64,000 nt of DNA from Flectonema sp. DT1601. Its lineage: Eukaryota; Euglenozoa; Diplonemea; Diplonemida; Diplonemidae. Shown piece after piece: positions 39,976 to 51,556 of this stretch (its first letter is position 1; each line of letters opens with the position of its first letter). Below the pieces are notes generated by a model. That model did not search any database. It was not told the DNA's origin and saw only the letters and a program-made list of their open reading frames with translations. The position numbers and the translations under genes are program-made. Location: positions 248,001 through 312,000 of the forward strand of contig OZ025815.1 of the NCBI GenBank assembly GCA_964019425.1, given 5' to 3'.

Positions 39976-42045
39976 CTTAGTTAGAATATGAGTTTATTAT
40001 AAGATACTGCACTAAATCAAAAAGGGAGGAAATTGGGTTTTTATGGCTTCAGCGGGAAGTTGCTACATGTTTTTGCTGTCTAAAGGGAAAAAACGATTCA
40101 TCCGAAAGCTGTTTTTGTTTTTTTTGATATTAAAAAGAATTCATTCCACAATCACGTAGGGCCCCGTTATCAACTTTTTTTTGGCACCTTTTTTTGGTTT
40201 TTTTTTTTTTTTTTTTTTTTTTTGGTTTTTTTTTTTCCCCAGTGACAGGCTGCGCAATGGCAAAGCAATATCGAAGGCGAGATTCTCTCTGCTGCTTCCA
40301 CCAAGGCACGCATCACTTGATTCATATTTGCTTGATGAGTTGTTTTTTTTTGTTAACGGATTGCCTTCGTAAAACACAACAACCCAAGCTATGCAAAACA
40401 GAATCAGGTATACTGCCATAGATGAGACCATATATTCGGGAGCGGTTACTTTATGTACTATTCCTCAACCTCAAGCGAGCAATCATATGTCAGTGAATGG
40501 ATTGTTTTGTTTTTATTTTATTTTTTATTAGTAGTGTATAAAGCTATGTGGCAAAAAGAAGAAAAAAAAAAGTGGCAGGGGGAAAAAAAAAAAAGCAGCA
40601 AATCCACACACGGTGATATTGCTTGAAAAAGAAGCGTTTTGGTGTCTACTTTTTTATTATTATTTAACGAAGGAAAAAAAAAGTTCACAAAAAACAAATG
40701 AATAACCATCACGTTGAAAACAAACAACTTCAAAAACACTTAATAATACCAAGTGAACATGTGTTGTTTGTTTTGTTTTCTTTTTTTTTTTTTTTACTTC
40801 CCTTTTTTAATATTCTTATTAGTGTCTTGCAACTACTTAGTGTGCGCGTTGGAAAAACGCAGAGCAAATTGCCCCGGGGAAAAAGAAGGGATGTGGAAAA
40901 GAAATTATGCAACCTTAGGCAAAGTATAAAAAAATAAATATAATTGAGCCTTTGATCTAGTTCTGTAATTCCTGAGGTGTATAACGGGGGTTACAGAATA
41001 ACATGCATAGGGGCTTGGCGCTGCTAGTCAGAAATCAGAAACCCCTTTACGAACACACACAAAACGTTTTTTTATTTTTTTTAGCAGTCGCTGAGATCTA
41101 TTTAATCCAAAAGTAAGATGTTGTTTTTGTTTAGTACTTCAGCGACGCAACTAGAGAAAAGGAAAACAGAAAAACACGGAGGGCAAAAACTTAGAACGAA
41201 ATTGTGAACTGTGATCCATCGGGTCAATTATACTTCCCTCCATACAAAGGTGTGGATGCAAAAAAAAAAGAAAAAGGTAAATAAATAAATATCGCAAGCA
41301 AGCCATTTAAGAGATAGAGTTACCAAAAGATAGTAGTAATTTTTTTTTTTTTTTTTGTTCAAAAAAAAAAAACTTTTGTGCAGATACCTATTTACTTATT
41401 ATTTTTATCTCGGCTGTATGTGCAACCGCTTTACTAAATCAAAGGAGATACACAGTAACAAGAAAACGATGTATTTAAAAAAAAAGGATTAAAAATAGGA
41501 AATATTTGCGCATCTATGATCAAATCGTCTGTTGGGGTACCCCCCTACTCGACGATTACCATATCTCCAAAAAGCGATAAAGACAGATAGACGTCAACAA
41601 GCAACAATGGAGCCTGCATACACGATTTATTCTATTAAAAATATATACTCAAAAAAAAAAAATTTAAAAAAAAAAAAAAAAAAAGTAAAGGAGAAAGAAA
41701 CTTAGTAGTAAGTATATAGTGGATTGTGGTGGTGCTCAAATCGGCTGAACGCCACTTGAACTTTAAAAAGAAAAGAATGCCTTCAACGTTCCTTGCAAGT
41801 TGACATCGCGTTGTTAAGCACAAAAAGAATAGAGAGAGTGGAGGAGAAAGAACACGATGCGGTAAAAGAACCACAAACATAAAATAAATTGTGAGTACCC
41901 GTTTTACTTTGAGAATAACTTCTTTCGAAGTCAGAGCTCGATAATAGACTCACTAAGAATCACCTCATCTCCTGTGAACATTATTTTTGTAAACATTAGT
42001 TAGTATTAATAGTTATCAGTCAATCAAAAAAGAAATCAGAAATTC

Positions 42046-42156
42046 GTAGGACCATGGTTGGTTTCGGGCTAAAGTTGAAAAATCTTCTTCGGACCATTCC
42101 CCTTACCCAATCCTCTTCAGCGAAGAAAGTAAGGACCGGTGTCAGGCCTGTCCTAC
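42046..42156 (+). repeat. Dispersed hairpin element, family C, copy 1
   Basis: The ends GTAGGAC and GTCCTAC are complementary. The body reads GGTTTCGGGCTAAAGTTGAA, AATCTTCTTCGGACCATTCC, CCTTACCCAATCCTCTTCAG, CGAAGAAAG. The same blocks occur at 57784-57875 and, more diverged, 39903-39975. Confidence 0.65.
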
Positions 42157-43755
42157 TCATTAGTTAGTGAATCCAGCAGACCATTGAGTATTGGTTAGAG
42201 AACATTCTTTGTAAGACTATCTCAAGAAGGAAAAAAAAAAAAAACAAAGCATCCGAACGCGTCACGAGATGGCTCGGCAACGATGCATCGATTTTTTTTA
42301 CGACTGAGGATAATCCATTGGTTTGGTTTTTTGTTTTTTTTTGTTTCTTTTTTCAGAAGTTGTTTTTTTTTTTTTTTTTTTTTTCTAAATTCTTCTAAAT
42401 TCTTTATATTTCCTTTCTCTTTTGTTCTCAAGAGAAAAGTCCATCTACCTCTGCTTGCATCTTTATTAGTGAATCAAACGAACAACTGAGTGCCAGCTAA
42501 GTGGATGCACCAAGGAGCAGGCAGATCCCTTATTCTGCGGCAATAAATGAAGCCTATTAAACTAAGGTGTTCAACTGTGAAACTCGTTTTATGAGATCAC
42601 CCGTCACTGCGACCACACAAGGGGAGCACCATCACCGACTACAGAAACGTCGCAAAAAGGCAACAGGAGATGAGTAGAAATTTTTTGGTACTTACATATA
42701 GCAGGAAATACCACAGCACCGCCGTAGAATTTTTTTTTAGAACCACTCGTGCAAAGGAAAGCATCGAATGGAGGTGTGAAGAAGGGAAGCGAGAATTTTT
42801 TTTTTTTTTTTTTTTTTCTTTGCAAACGTATATCTCACGGTTTCTGAAAACCAAAATTACGTAAGATGACGAAGTACTTTTTACCAAGATTGAAAAAGTG
42901 TTTTAAAGGAGAATAATGTCGCGGAATCAAAACTGTCAAAAAAGAGCAAAAAAACTGCTGCTTTTTCGGTTTTGCAACACTGTTTGCTGCCTTTTTTTTT
43001 TTTTTTTTTTTCAAAAAAGTTTTACAGGGTTTTTTCTTCCCTATGCTGTTTATTGCGCCACGGCGCACAGTCGTAAGTACTATTTGGGTAGGGAGAGAGA
43101 GAGAGAAAAGAAAAAAAAGGGGGAAAATGATCAAGAAAGTATAGAGAACGTTTCTGCAATGTAAATGAAAAGCAGCTCTGAAGATTCTTGCGAAACTTTT
43201 CCCTTTTTTTTTTTTTTTTTTTTTAATAATAATAAACTATTAATTTGGTTGTACACTGACTCTCACAATAATCTCACAATCCCCCTCCCTCAATAACTCC
43301 AGGACCAAACAACAACAGTCCGTCCGACTCAACAAGTGAGCTGCGTGTTTTAATGTGCCAAAAGGCTTAGAGAAAAAATATATTTTTGACAATGCAAAAA
43401 AAAAACAAGTGTACCTTACATAAAAGGGATTTGGAAGAGGGAAGGTGAAATAATTTTCTTAAAAAAGGAGAAACGAACAGAAACTAAACAAAATCAGTAA
43501 AAAAGGAGCATAGGAACACTTTTTTAGGTAAAAAACCCTAATGGGCACGCGTGCCTGTAACATATTTCTTTTTTTTAAAAACGATTGAAGGCTTCCCCTT
43601 CCGGGGGCGGGGGAAAGACTGCCCGCTTAAAAAAAAAAAAAAAAGAAGGGAAAACCCCTAATTCCACAAAAATAGTTTGCGAAATCGCCAACTCATCACA
43701 AAAATTTTAACCGCTCGAAACAACCCAACATGACGGGAATATTTTCAGAATTTTC

Positions 43756-43830
43756 GGAGCTCCGGTGGTTTATTGGTTATGACCGCCGAATCATGACCCG
43801 GAGGTCTCGGGTTCGAACCCCGTGACATCC
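43756..43830 (+). tRNA. tRNA-like sequence, probably a pseudogene or SINE head
   Basis: A 75-nt stretch lays out like a tRNA: T arm TCGGG-TTCGAAC-CCCGT, D-loop TTGGTTA, 5-nt variable region, and 3' acceptor strand GACATCC pairing with GGAGCTC at five of seven positions. The loop ATCATGA would give anticodon CAT (Met), but the anticodon stem pairs at only two of five positions. An internal A box (TGGTTTATTGG) and B box (GGTTCGAACCC) and a following T6 terminator are present. The poor stems suggest it is no longer a functional tRNA but may be transcribed by Pol III. It sits inside the inverted-repeat element. Confidence 0.45.
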
Positions 43831-44551
43831 TTTTTTCTCTTTTTCGTAATGACGGAAAATGTGACCAAAACATAGTCAAAGGGCGGATTGATCACCCACT
43901 GGTCGAGTTGAGACATATTCCCGTTGCAATAAATCACCAAGACCCCTCCCGTGTGATCGATCACTTTAAAATGTTACTGTGCAGTTCACCAGTGAGACTA
44001 AGACCTCCAACCAAAATTCACCAGACTTCAAGCAGCATTCCAAATTAGGTAATTTTTGTCAGACACATTCGAACCATCGAGAACAGAAATTCTCACGTTA
44101 GTAAAAGCCTGACCTTTAGAAATGTGGCTTAACGATCCTCATCATTGATGTAGGTTTCGTGACTTAGAAGCCGTCAATGTGGCCCTCCTCCCAGCCAAAC
44201 TCCCCACCTGACTGGTGTCTCCAAACGAGGGGTCGAGCCGAAGCCCGTTTGTCGCTGGAATCGGAAAAGCTACGAGTCCGAAACCCTAACCTCCGAAGAG
44301 GCAGCTGCCGTTCCCCCATCATTGGATAAGTAAAGCGACGATAAGAGTAGTGGTATTTCATTGTTGGTAAACCTCCCACCTATAACTACACCCCCTATGT
44401 CACTGCACAAAGTCAGACTAGAGTCAAACTCAACAGGGTCTTCTTTCCCCGCTGACAGTTTCAAGTCCGTTCCCTTGACTGCTGTTCGCCAGATAGTAGG
44501 TAGGGACAGAAGGAATCTCATTAGTCCATTCATGCGCGTCTTTGATTAGAA

Positions 44552-44583
<32 letters not shown>

Positions 44584-44640
44584 CAGTTGCAAATTTGTTT
44601 TTTCAAGTTGGACTTTGTACGGAACAGGCGGGCTTTTATT

Positions 44641-44675
44641 AGGGGCTCCCCCCCCCCTTGGGGGGGGGAGCCCCT
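44641..44675. other. GC-rich perfect hairpin with C10/G9 arms
   Basis: AGGGGCT, ten C, TT, nine G, AGCCCCT: a near-perfect palindrome, the longest G/C run pair in the window. It is 10 nt left of a second hairpin. Confidence 0.8.
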
Positions 44676-44684
44676 AATTGGGGG

Positions 44685-44721
44685 GGCTTGCGTCCCGCCA
44701 AGAATTTGGCGGACGCAAGCC
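44685..44721. other. Second hairpin, GGCTTGCGTCC type
   Basis: GGCTTGCGTC pairs with GACGCAAGCC (10 bp); after one unpaired C, CGCCAA pairs with TTGGCG around a short loop. Together with the preceding hairpin it forms a tandem stem-loop block near the right arm of the element. Confidence 0.75.
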
Positions 44722-47200
44722 ACCCTTGCACTCTTCCCGCTTGGTAGGCTAAAAAACAAAAAACCCGCCGCAAGCCAAATTTCTGGGTCAAGTTCGAGTC
44801 CTGGTGGACAACTTTTTTTTGTAGGGAGTTGGCGATTTCGCAAACTATTTTTGTTGAATTAGAGGTTTTCCCAAAAAAGAAAATATATAAAATATGTGAA
44901 AGCGGACAATCTCGATTGATTCCAAAAACAGTCTTACCCACTCCCCGAGGTCGCCAACAATAGTTTAAAAGCAGATACGTTCTAAGGGAAAAAAAAAAAA
45001 AAAAAAGCTTAAACACAACAATAAGAGATATAACTTGCGGAGCCATCCTGTTACAAAGAAGACAGGCGATAAAAATAATATTTCAGCTTCAAAAAAAATC
45101 AAATCATCCACTTCCCCCAAAATGGGAAGTGTCGCAAATCATACTTGGAAGGTAACACCGATGCATCTTAAAAGAACGTGTACTCTTTTTTTTTTTTTCG
45201 GTAACAACAATTAAAAAAATAATGAAAGAAAGAAATAAGAAGAAAAAAACAGGTGCTGCGTACCATACATGGTGACAATGTAAAGCAGCGTGGAAACGAA
45301 GGAACCGGGCAAAAAACATATGAGAGAGAATCCATCAACTTATTATAAATTTAAATTCTATTTTCCTTATTTGCATGCTCCTCGTGTGAAGAGAAATGCT
45401 GTTATCACCTGTTGTTTTTTTTTTTCTTTCTTTTTTTTTTTTCTCTGAGGTATTGATCATTATAATACCTAAACATCATCTTCATTCACTCTCGTACACC
45501 TACACAGTACCCAATAGAATACGCGCTGGGACAATTAAATGGTTTTTTTTTTTTTTTTTTAAAAATAAAATAAAATAAAATAAATCTTAGTCGAAACAAA
45601 ACTGCTTTAATAAAAAAAGAATTTTTGGGGTGTCTCTCTCTCTCATTCGTTTTTGTCTTCTTTTTTGTTTCTCATCCAGCTAAATAAGGCGGACTACATT
45701 GACCACTTTAAAGTCAGGCCTCGTTCGAACCAAGGAACGAAACCCAAAAACAACAATTCGCCAATATCGAGCTAACAATAATGAAGCTTGATGGACGGTT
45801 GTACTGTTAACTTAACAAACAGGTCTTACCTGAAATAATGCTTCTTCTCATTAAGAAATATAAAAACAGGGAAAAGGGTACTTAGCAGTGATTGGTTCAG
45901 TTGAGATCTGTCAAGACCAGTTTTTCCCATTCTCTCCAAACAACAACAGCTAACCGAAGTCAAGACGGATAGCTTTTCGAGGATTCCCACACATATTGCG
46001 GTAGAAGATTGAGCCTAATCAAATCCTGAAAGGATTACCTAACTTAGAGCGGATCACTTACAGAAACTCTCAGAAAAACACCAAAAAAGAAAAAAAAAAA
46101 AAGAATCGAGGGGGAAAAGAAAACATGAAAATTATTTAAATATGAAAAATAAAAGAGAGTAAGATGAGAGAGTGCCAGGGAGGCGGGGAACAACCAGTGT
46201 ATTTTGTATGGGGATTTTGGCCTAAAATTCTCCAAAAAAAAAAAAATCTACTACTCCAGATGCTGATGGGCGAGGAGTGGTACAATGTCTGTCGATATGG
46301 TACTGTTATGCGGGAGCATTCTCCACGTGTCAGCCATGTGTGGATTTTGACTCCGTCAAATAAAGCCAACTTGTAGCCTGTAAATCGGACTAAATGTGCC
46401 CTTCGCAATCTTATCAGTCTGAGTGTCAGAGCACATCATCTCCCCCCAACTTGAGCTGGCAAGCTTAGGATTCCGCTGTGCTGGATAATGATGTAGTTAG
46501 GGCTCAGGAACTCAACTCTGCATAAACGGAGTTTAGCTGCATGGCCTTCCCTTATGTGAGGAAATTTTTTTTAGGAGAAAACGAAAAAATCCTGGGCGAT
46601 GCATGGGGCCCCAAAATACGCTGGGAACAACTCACCGCAAGAAAAAAAAAGAACAAAAAAAAAGGGGGTGGTGAAAAGATCAAGAACAAGGTGGGGATAA
46701 AGTCGCAACCGTCGTTGCGTGAGCTGCGCTCCAATCCGCAGCATAACTCCGAAGTAAAAATCGAATAGTAAAGTGATTTGAGTAAACGCCAACTGTTCAA
46801 GACAGCCCCACAACAATATGAAGCCCTGCGGTAGGTGAGGAGAGGGTACTTAAGCCTATCCACAGGTGAAGAGAGAATCTCGGAAAAGAGAGAGAAAAAG
46901 AAAGAAGAAAAAAAAAAGGGAAAAAACAAGTAATAGTCCGTAGACACTAAGTCCAACAACAATTACGAAAGAAGATTTTTTTTCTTTTTTTTTTTTTTTT
47001 TTCCTCATAGTTTCCTTATAAAAACGCTTCAAATACTTGCGATTACCGACCAGAAGAAATAGCCAAGAAGGGAATTTTTTTTTTTTCATAATAATTATAC
47101 TCAATTTTTTATTACACCAATTTTTTTTTTTTTTCATTACATAAGAATAACACTGCGGGGTGAGGCACAACACATTTTGACAATGAGGGATTTTAAAATG

Positions 47201-47234
<34 letters not shown>

Positions 47235-47419
47235 GAAAAGGAAATATTCAGTCCTTACTAACAAGGATGTCGCACGGGAGGGTGGATTTTAAGAGGGAAT
47301 AATCGTGTGGTGGAAAACAAAGAAAATGAAATATCACAATAATTAATAATTCAAGACCTTAACAATAAGTCACAATCGAAGTGGATATTTCATGTGAGCT
47401 GCTTGTCGATGTGACCCAG

Positions 47420-47452
47420 AGGCTGGTTTTTTATGTCCCGAAGGTCTTTTAA
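47420..47452 (+). repeat. Short dispersed motif, family D, copy 2
   Basis: GAGGCTGGTTTTTTATGTCC then CGAAGGTC; similar to 32177-32206 and to the TTTTATAGCTTCGGC core of family E. Confidence 0.4.
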
Positions 47453-47662
47453 CTTTTCAAACCAAAAGAAAAATGGTTCTACTTGTACTTTTTTTTTTTT
47501 TTTTTAAATTGTTTGCTTCTCTTCAAGGTTAAAAACTAACAACCGAGAGGGTGAAACTTTGACAATGTAAAAAAAAACAGTAACAACTAAGAAGGGGGAA
47601 AAAAAGAAATAGCTTAAAAGAGGTGCACAACGTTAGTGGCTGCTTTCACAGTAAGATTCAAA

Positions 47663-47698
<36 letters not shown>

Positions 47699-48023
47699 CA
47701 TCTCTCTCTCGAGCATTACAAGAATATTATTAGCCCACCAAGAAATACTTCACAAGGAATTAAGCAATCACAACAGGCGATAAATAGTTTTTTTTTTTTT
47801 TTTAATTTTATTTAGTACTGTTGATCGCAACATTGCCAACGATATATTTAAAAGAAAGCCGTCGATGGTCGCAGATTTTTTTGTTTTTTTGTTTTTTTTT
47901 TTTAAATTGAACAAAATCAGAATTATCAAAAAAAAAAAAATAAATAAATAAAAAAAAAACTAAAAAATTAAGGATTACATCAAAAAAAAAACAAAAAAAA
48001 TTAAAAAAAAACATTAGACAACT

Positions 48024-48320
48024 TCACCACATGGCGGTTTCACCCCAGGATGAGAATTTCTTTGCTTCAGAGCGACCGTCTGGCGTATCGGAGTCTTCTT
48101 CTGCTGCTGTGCACTTTCCCCAAGAATCCGCAGCCAAAGTTCTCGCAGCTGCCTGTCTGTTAGGCTGCACACACTTTGCTAATTGGATATCATCGGCCTT
48201 CATCGATTTCACAGCTGACTTATTCGGGAGTTTCCTTCTCCTCGCCTGCTCACATCTGTTTTTAAAAAGCTGAAGAGCAGCATCATCTTCTGTTACAACA
48301 TGGTGGCTACGACTGTTCAT
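48024..48320 (-). CDS. Small unknown protein
   Basis: A 98-residue frame from ATG 48318-48320. Its codon use is gene-like and its composition is less AT-rich than the flanks. It contains DDAALQLFKNRCEQARRRKL (helical, basic), DDIQLAKCV and an ending KFSSWGETAMW. There is no recognised family. The only splice-like signal upstream is weak (GCCTATAAAG). It lies at the edge of the 8-kb gene-poor region and is followed downstream by T and A runs. It could also be one exon of a larger gene. Confidence 0.5.
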   Translation of the reverse strand: MNSRSHHVVTEDDAALQLFKNRCEQARRRKLPNKSAVKSMKADDIQLAKCVQPNRQAAARTLAADSWGKCTAAEEDSDTPDGRSEAKKFSSWGETAMW

Positions 48321-48630
48321 CTTTATAGGCTTTTTTTTTTTTTTTTTTTTTGTGGAACCAAACCTTCTATTGGGAGGTGCAAAATAAGAACAACAAAATA
48401 AATTTTGACAAAGTCGAAAACAACCCTCTTACAATAGTCTGTGTACTCATATATTTATTTAAAACTGTGAGCATCGTCAAAAAAAAAAAAGTATAAAAAC
48501 AACGAAAAAATAACGAAACAAAGAACACAAACAGAGTAAATGAACCAACGTGTAAATATAATAATAACAATAACATAATAATGCCCTTTGAGCAAAAACG
48601 GAAATGAACTGCTCAAGAGATTAACTAAAA
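48321..48630. other. Intergenic
   Basis: 310 nt containing a T run of 24 (about 48331-48351) and no recognisable gene. Confidence 0.6.
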
Positions 48631-49494
48631 TCACATGATCTGTGGTTGACGAGGTCTACTTCTCGCTCTCTTTTTCTTATCAAGTAAGCTTAGGTACATC
48701 ATCGTCACTCCCGTCACTCTGTCTGACCAGAGAGACGAGTCTGAAGGAAGTGTTGTGTGAGTCGACTCCCGTGGAGGAGGTTTCGGACGCCAACTTGCAC
48801 TCAATATCTCTTTCTTAGTCTTCAAAGCTTCAGTCTCTTTTTGAAATTGTTGTAAACGGGCAGGAACTTCAGCAACGTGATTCCAATTTCGACGTAAAAT
48901 CCTCTGTATCTCTCCAATCAAACGATACCCAATAGTAAATGGAAGCGTCAAATATAATAGTGAATAATTCTTTTGAAGACCTTCAGAGATGATGACAGCA
49001 CCTGATTTGATTTTTTTTTTTTTTTTTTCTTTTCACTTTGAAGACACTCATTATGTCATCCAAAACACACCTTCATGAGTCATAATAGAATCCAACAGTA
49101 CGAGTTCACGAAGGGAATCATTTACTCGTAAGCAACGTGAAATATCCGCAACTCCCCTATCAGTAAAAGAGTTTGCGGCAAGAGAAAGAACTCTCAAAAC
49201 TTTATTATAACGTAGCGCATGCATTATCGATTGGACACCCTCGTCACCAATCTGATTGGAAGATAAGTTTAAATATTTTACAACTCTATTTTTAACAAGT
49301 AGATTTGCGATGTACTCTGCTCCTTCATCATCGATGTTGTTACCAGTGAGTTCAACATCAGCAACGAATTGGTTTGAGTATAGTGCTTCACATAAACATC
49401 GGATTACTTCATTGCCAACTCCACATCCCTTTAGATTAATTGATGAAGAATTTAAATCTACAACTTTTTCAGAAAGAGCGTTGTTGGAGGACAT
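48631..49494 (-). CDS. Leucine-rich-repeat protein, two exons
   Basis: Exon 1 is 49071-49494 and exon 2 is 48631-49001, separated by a 69-nt GTGTGT...ATCAG intron in phase 1; the joined product is 264 residues. Residues about 10-170 are five or six 28-residue RNase-inhibitor-type repeats: VADVELTGNNIDDEGAEYIA, VKYLNLSSNQIGDEGVQSIM, LRVLSLAANSFTDRGVADIS, LRELVLLDSIMTHEGAVIIS, LYLTLPFTIGYRLIGEI. The intron interrupts the fourth repeat, which is restored on splicing; that supports the model. The C-terminal part is basic and Ser/Arg-rich. It is probably a protein-binding module, possibly cytoskeletal. Confidence 0.85.
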
Positions 49495-49972
49495 AATTAT
49501 TTATATTTTTTTTAAAGTAAGTTTATCAATTCCTGTCTCATAAAAGAATATATTTACACCTTCGCACGGCAATAGAATCATGCATGTGGATAACCAATGA
49601 GGTACCATTCTTTTTCTTTTTCTTTTTTTTTTTTTCGGATTAACACCCTATATACCAGGTGTGTGTAACATAACAAACGGCAGTCACAACAAGAAATGCC
49701 ACGTGTCGAAGGGGAAAGGTAGAAATATTAACTTCTCACACTTTTCCCCTTAGTGATTTAAATTAGAACCTCCTGTTCCGATTTAAAATTAAATATTTAA
49801 AAAAAAAAAACCGTTTTAGATACCACGATGTAGTATTCAGGTAGCACATGACTATCGATGTGTTGCTTTACAATGGTTTGCTTTTTTGTGTACACGAGAA
49901 AGGATACACGTGATGCCGAATATTCCTTGTATTCGATATGTGTTATGCCATATGACCGAAGTACAAAATTGC
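49495..49972. other. Intergenic
   Basis: 478 nt with a T run near 49625 and an A run near 49800; short frames only. Confidence 0.6.
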
Positions 49973-50767
49973 TCACATAACAGAGCATTGCGCACAAAGA
50001 CAATTAGTTCTTTGGCTCTTGGCATCCGAAATGGGAGGTTTTTTCAGAGGAATATCCTCCTCGTCGTCATCCTCCTCAAGTATTTCACATTCAACGTCTT
50101 CATTTTTAATATTTTTTCCACCTTCCATCTCCTTATGAACAGTGTATGAGAAATAAACGTTATACGCGAATGCTACGGTTCGCATTACAACTGCTTGTCC
50201 CAAAATGTGATTTGGGAAAAGCACAAAAGCAAAAAAATTCGATACGGGCTTAACCATGTAGGAAACACCTTGGGCTTCACAAAATGATGTACGTAACTTT
50301 AGAATAGCAAGTTCCCAAGTACCTCCGTTTTCTTTATCAAGCATAACTAGGGTAACCATTGACCATGCTCGTACTATGGGTGAGAACACTAGTTGGTTGA
50401 AACCAGTCTTTACGAGAGCTGTAGCAATAGTGAGGTCATTTCTATCAAAGATGACGTCAATAACAGCAAGTCGTATAAACTGAACAACACCACAGAAGAA
50501 GACTCCAGTACAAGCAAACCTCACACTTCTCGTCATATCAATCTTTGGAGGTACCTCTACAACAGTTCCTTCAGGAAGATCTCCTACAGATGTTTCTGGT
50601 GGACTACATATCCACTTTCCTTCTAATTTCTGAGCTACAACGTCAGTTGCGAAACTAAACGCTGCATTTATAACAACAAACTCTCCCAACACTACTGCGA
50701 CATGTTCAAATGAATCGAAATCGGCAAATTGATTTTCTTTCTCAGCATGGTCGTGGGCTAATGACAT
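49973..50767 (-). CDS. Mpv17/PMP22-family membrane protein
   Basis: A 264-residue protein starting MSLAHDHAEK (ATG 50765-50767); the 27-residue upstream extension crosses the acceptor CACTCCTTTCAG and is rejected. Family features in order: FATDVVAQKLEG, DMTRSVRFACTGVFFCGVVQ, TALVKTGFNQLVFSPIVRAW, WELAILKLRTSF, VKPVSNFFAFVLFPNHILGQ, AFAYNVYFSYTVHKE. Four hydrophobic segments are expected, as in Mpv17, an inner mitochondrial or peroxisomal membrane protein. The family's WPxxQxxNFxxVP motif is partly kept. An acidic EEDDDEED stretch and a Cys-rich tail (CLCAQC) extend the C-terminus beyond the usual family end. Confidence 0.9.
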   Translation of the reverse strand: MSLAHDHAEKENQFADFDSFEHVAVVLGEFVVINAAFSFATDVVAQKLEGKWICSPPETSVGDLPEGTVVEVPPKIDMTRSVRFACTGVFFCGVVQFIRLAVIDVIFDRNDLTIATALVKTGFNQLVFSPIVRAWSMVTLVMLDKENGGTWELAILKLRTSFCEAQGVSYMVKPVSNFFAFVLFPNHILGQAVVMRTVAFAYNVYFSYTVHKEMEGGKNIKNEDVECEILEEDDDEEDIPLKKPPISDAKSQRTNCLCAQCSVM

Positions 50768-51504
50768 GCTAAAGTGTAAATACTGAAAGGAGTGAAACTT
50801 TGACAAATGTAAAAACAGGAACAACTTTGGAATGAAGATCAAAAACACCTAAAAATGGATGACATTTTCTGATTGTGAGCTGTTTGAAGAGAACCATTAC
50901 AACAATTTTTTGATTAAAAAAAAGAAATCTTTTTCTTAAATGAGAACATATAATAAAAACACACAAATACACTTTTTCGGGATACGAAAAAATAAAAAAT
51001 AAAAATAAAACAAGGATCGGAGGTCAGAAAAGCGGTAAGACTGAAATGTGGATGTTGAAGAGGCCAGCAGAAAGGAAAGTGAACCAACGGAAAAGGAGGA
51101 GGGAGGCAGCTTAATAAGATGCACTTTTTCTTTTTTAGAAAGTACGTACGTTATCAGAAAGTCAAAGTTTTGAAATTGCGCTGACAAGGGTACGAGAGAA
51201 AGGGGGGAAAAAAAGGAAATGAGGAATTCAGAAATGGAACCAGAATAGGAAGCGATTTTCTCATCTCTCGCGATACCAGAGAGAGACGAAAACACAACCA
51301 ACATACGACGTCCTTCAAATAGACAAGACGACTCCTGCGGTGTTAATAAGTCATCTTGGAATTTCACTTTATTTATTTTTTTTTATTATTATTAAGATTC
51401 CGACGGTGTGCCTTCAATCTTATAGAAGTATTTAGTACACCCTTCGCAAAAAGATCAGAAATTAAAGAACAAACTTTTTAGAAAAAAAAAAAAAAAAAGT
51501 ATAA

Positions 51505-51556
51505 AGCCTTATTAAGAATTTAACTTCGAACTTAGCATGCAGGTATTAATAAGGCT
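51505..51556. other. Perfect 11-bp inverted repeat
   Basis: AGCCTTATTAA (51505-51515) and TTAATAAGGCT (51546-51556) pair perfectly around a 30-nt loop containing AACTTCGAACTTAGCATGC. AAGCCTTAT also occurs at the start of family A elements, so it may be a short relative. Confidence 0.6.

Larger units (their letters stand above)
43648..44872. mobile_element. Inverted-repeat element, about 1.2 kb, with tRNA-like part and GC-rich hairpins
   Basis: Arms of 47 bp (43648-43694 and 44826-44872) match at 45 of 47 positions in inverted orientation (GGGAAAACC at the outer end, GCGAAATCGCCAACTC at the inner end). Inside, from the left: a tRNA-like sequence with A- and B-box elements and a T6 (43756-43836); about 750 bp of unusually complex sequence with small minus-strand frames of no known family; two strong GC-rich hairpins (44641-44675 and 44685-44721); and a second B-box-like stretch AAGTTCGAGTCC (44797-44808) followed by T8. 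The base composition differs sharply from the surroundings. It looks like a structured non-autonomous mobile element, family unknown. Confidence 0.6.
39821..48023. other. Eight-kilobase gene-poor region
   Basis: No convincing protein gene is seen; nearly every open frame over 60 codons runs through A or T tracts. It holds family C copies at 39903-39975 and 42046-42156, a family D/E-type motif at 40034-40057, an inverted-repeat element (43648-44872), a family D motif at 47420-47452, a possible family A fragment at 47815-47880, and many A/T runs. The stretch 46240-46850 has few homopolymers and higher complexity, but its frames show no family that I recognise. Confidence 0.65.

Noticed and set aside
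42046-42156. Family C considered as U2 snRNA copies because of CTTCGGGCTAAA
   Set aside because: No branch-site pairing sequence or Sm site; the resemblance is limited to a few bases.
44164-44533. Two minus frames inside the inverted-repeat element
   Set aside because: 71 and 87 codons, overlapping in different frames, with no family resemblance.
45690-45750. CGTTCGAACC stretch considered a tRNA T arm
   Set aside because: T stem only partly pairs and no matching 5' acceptor strand was found.
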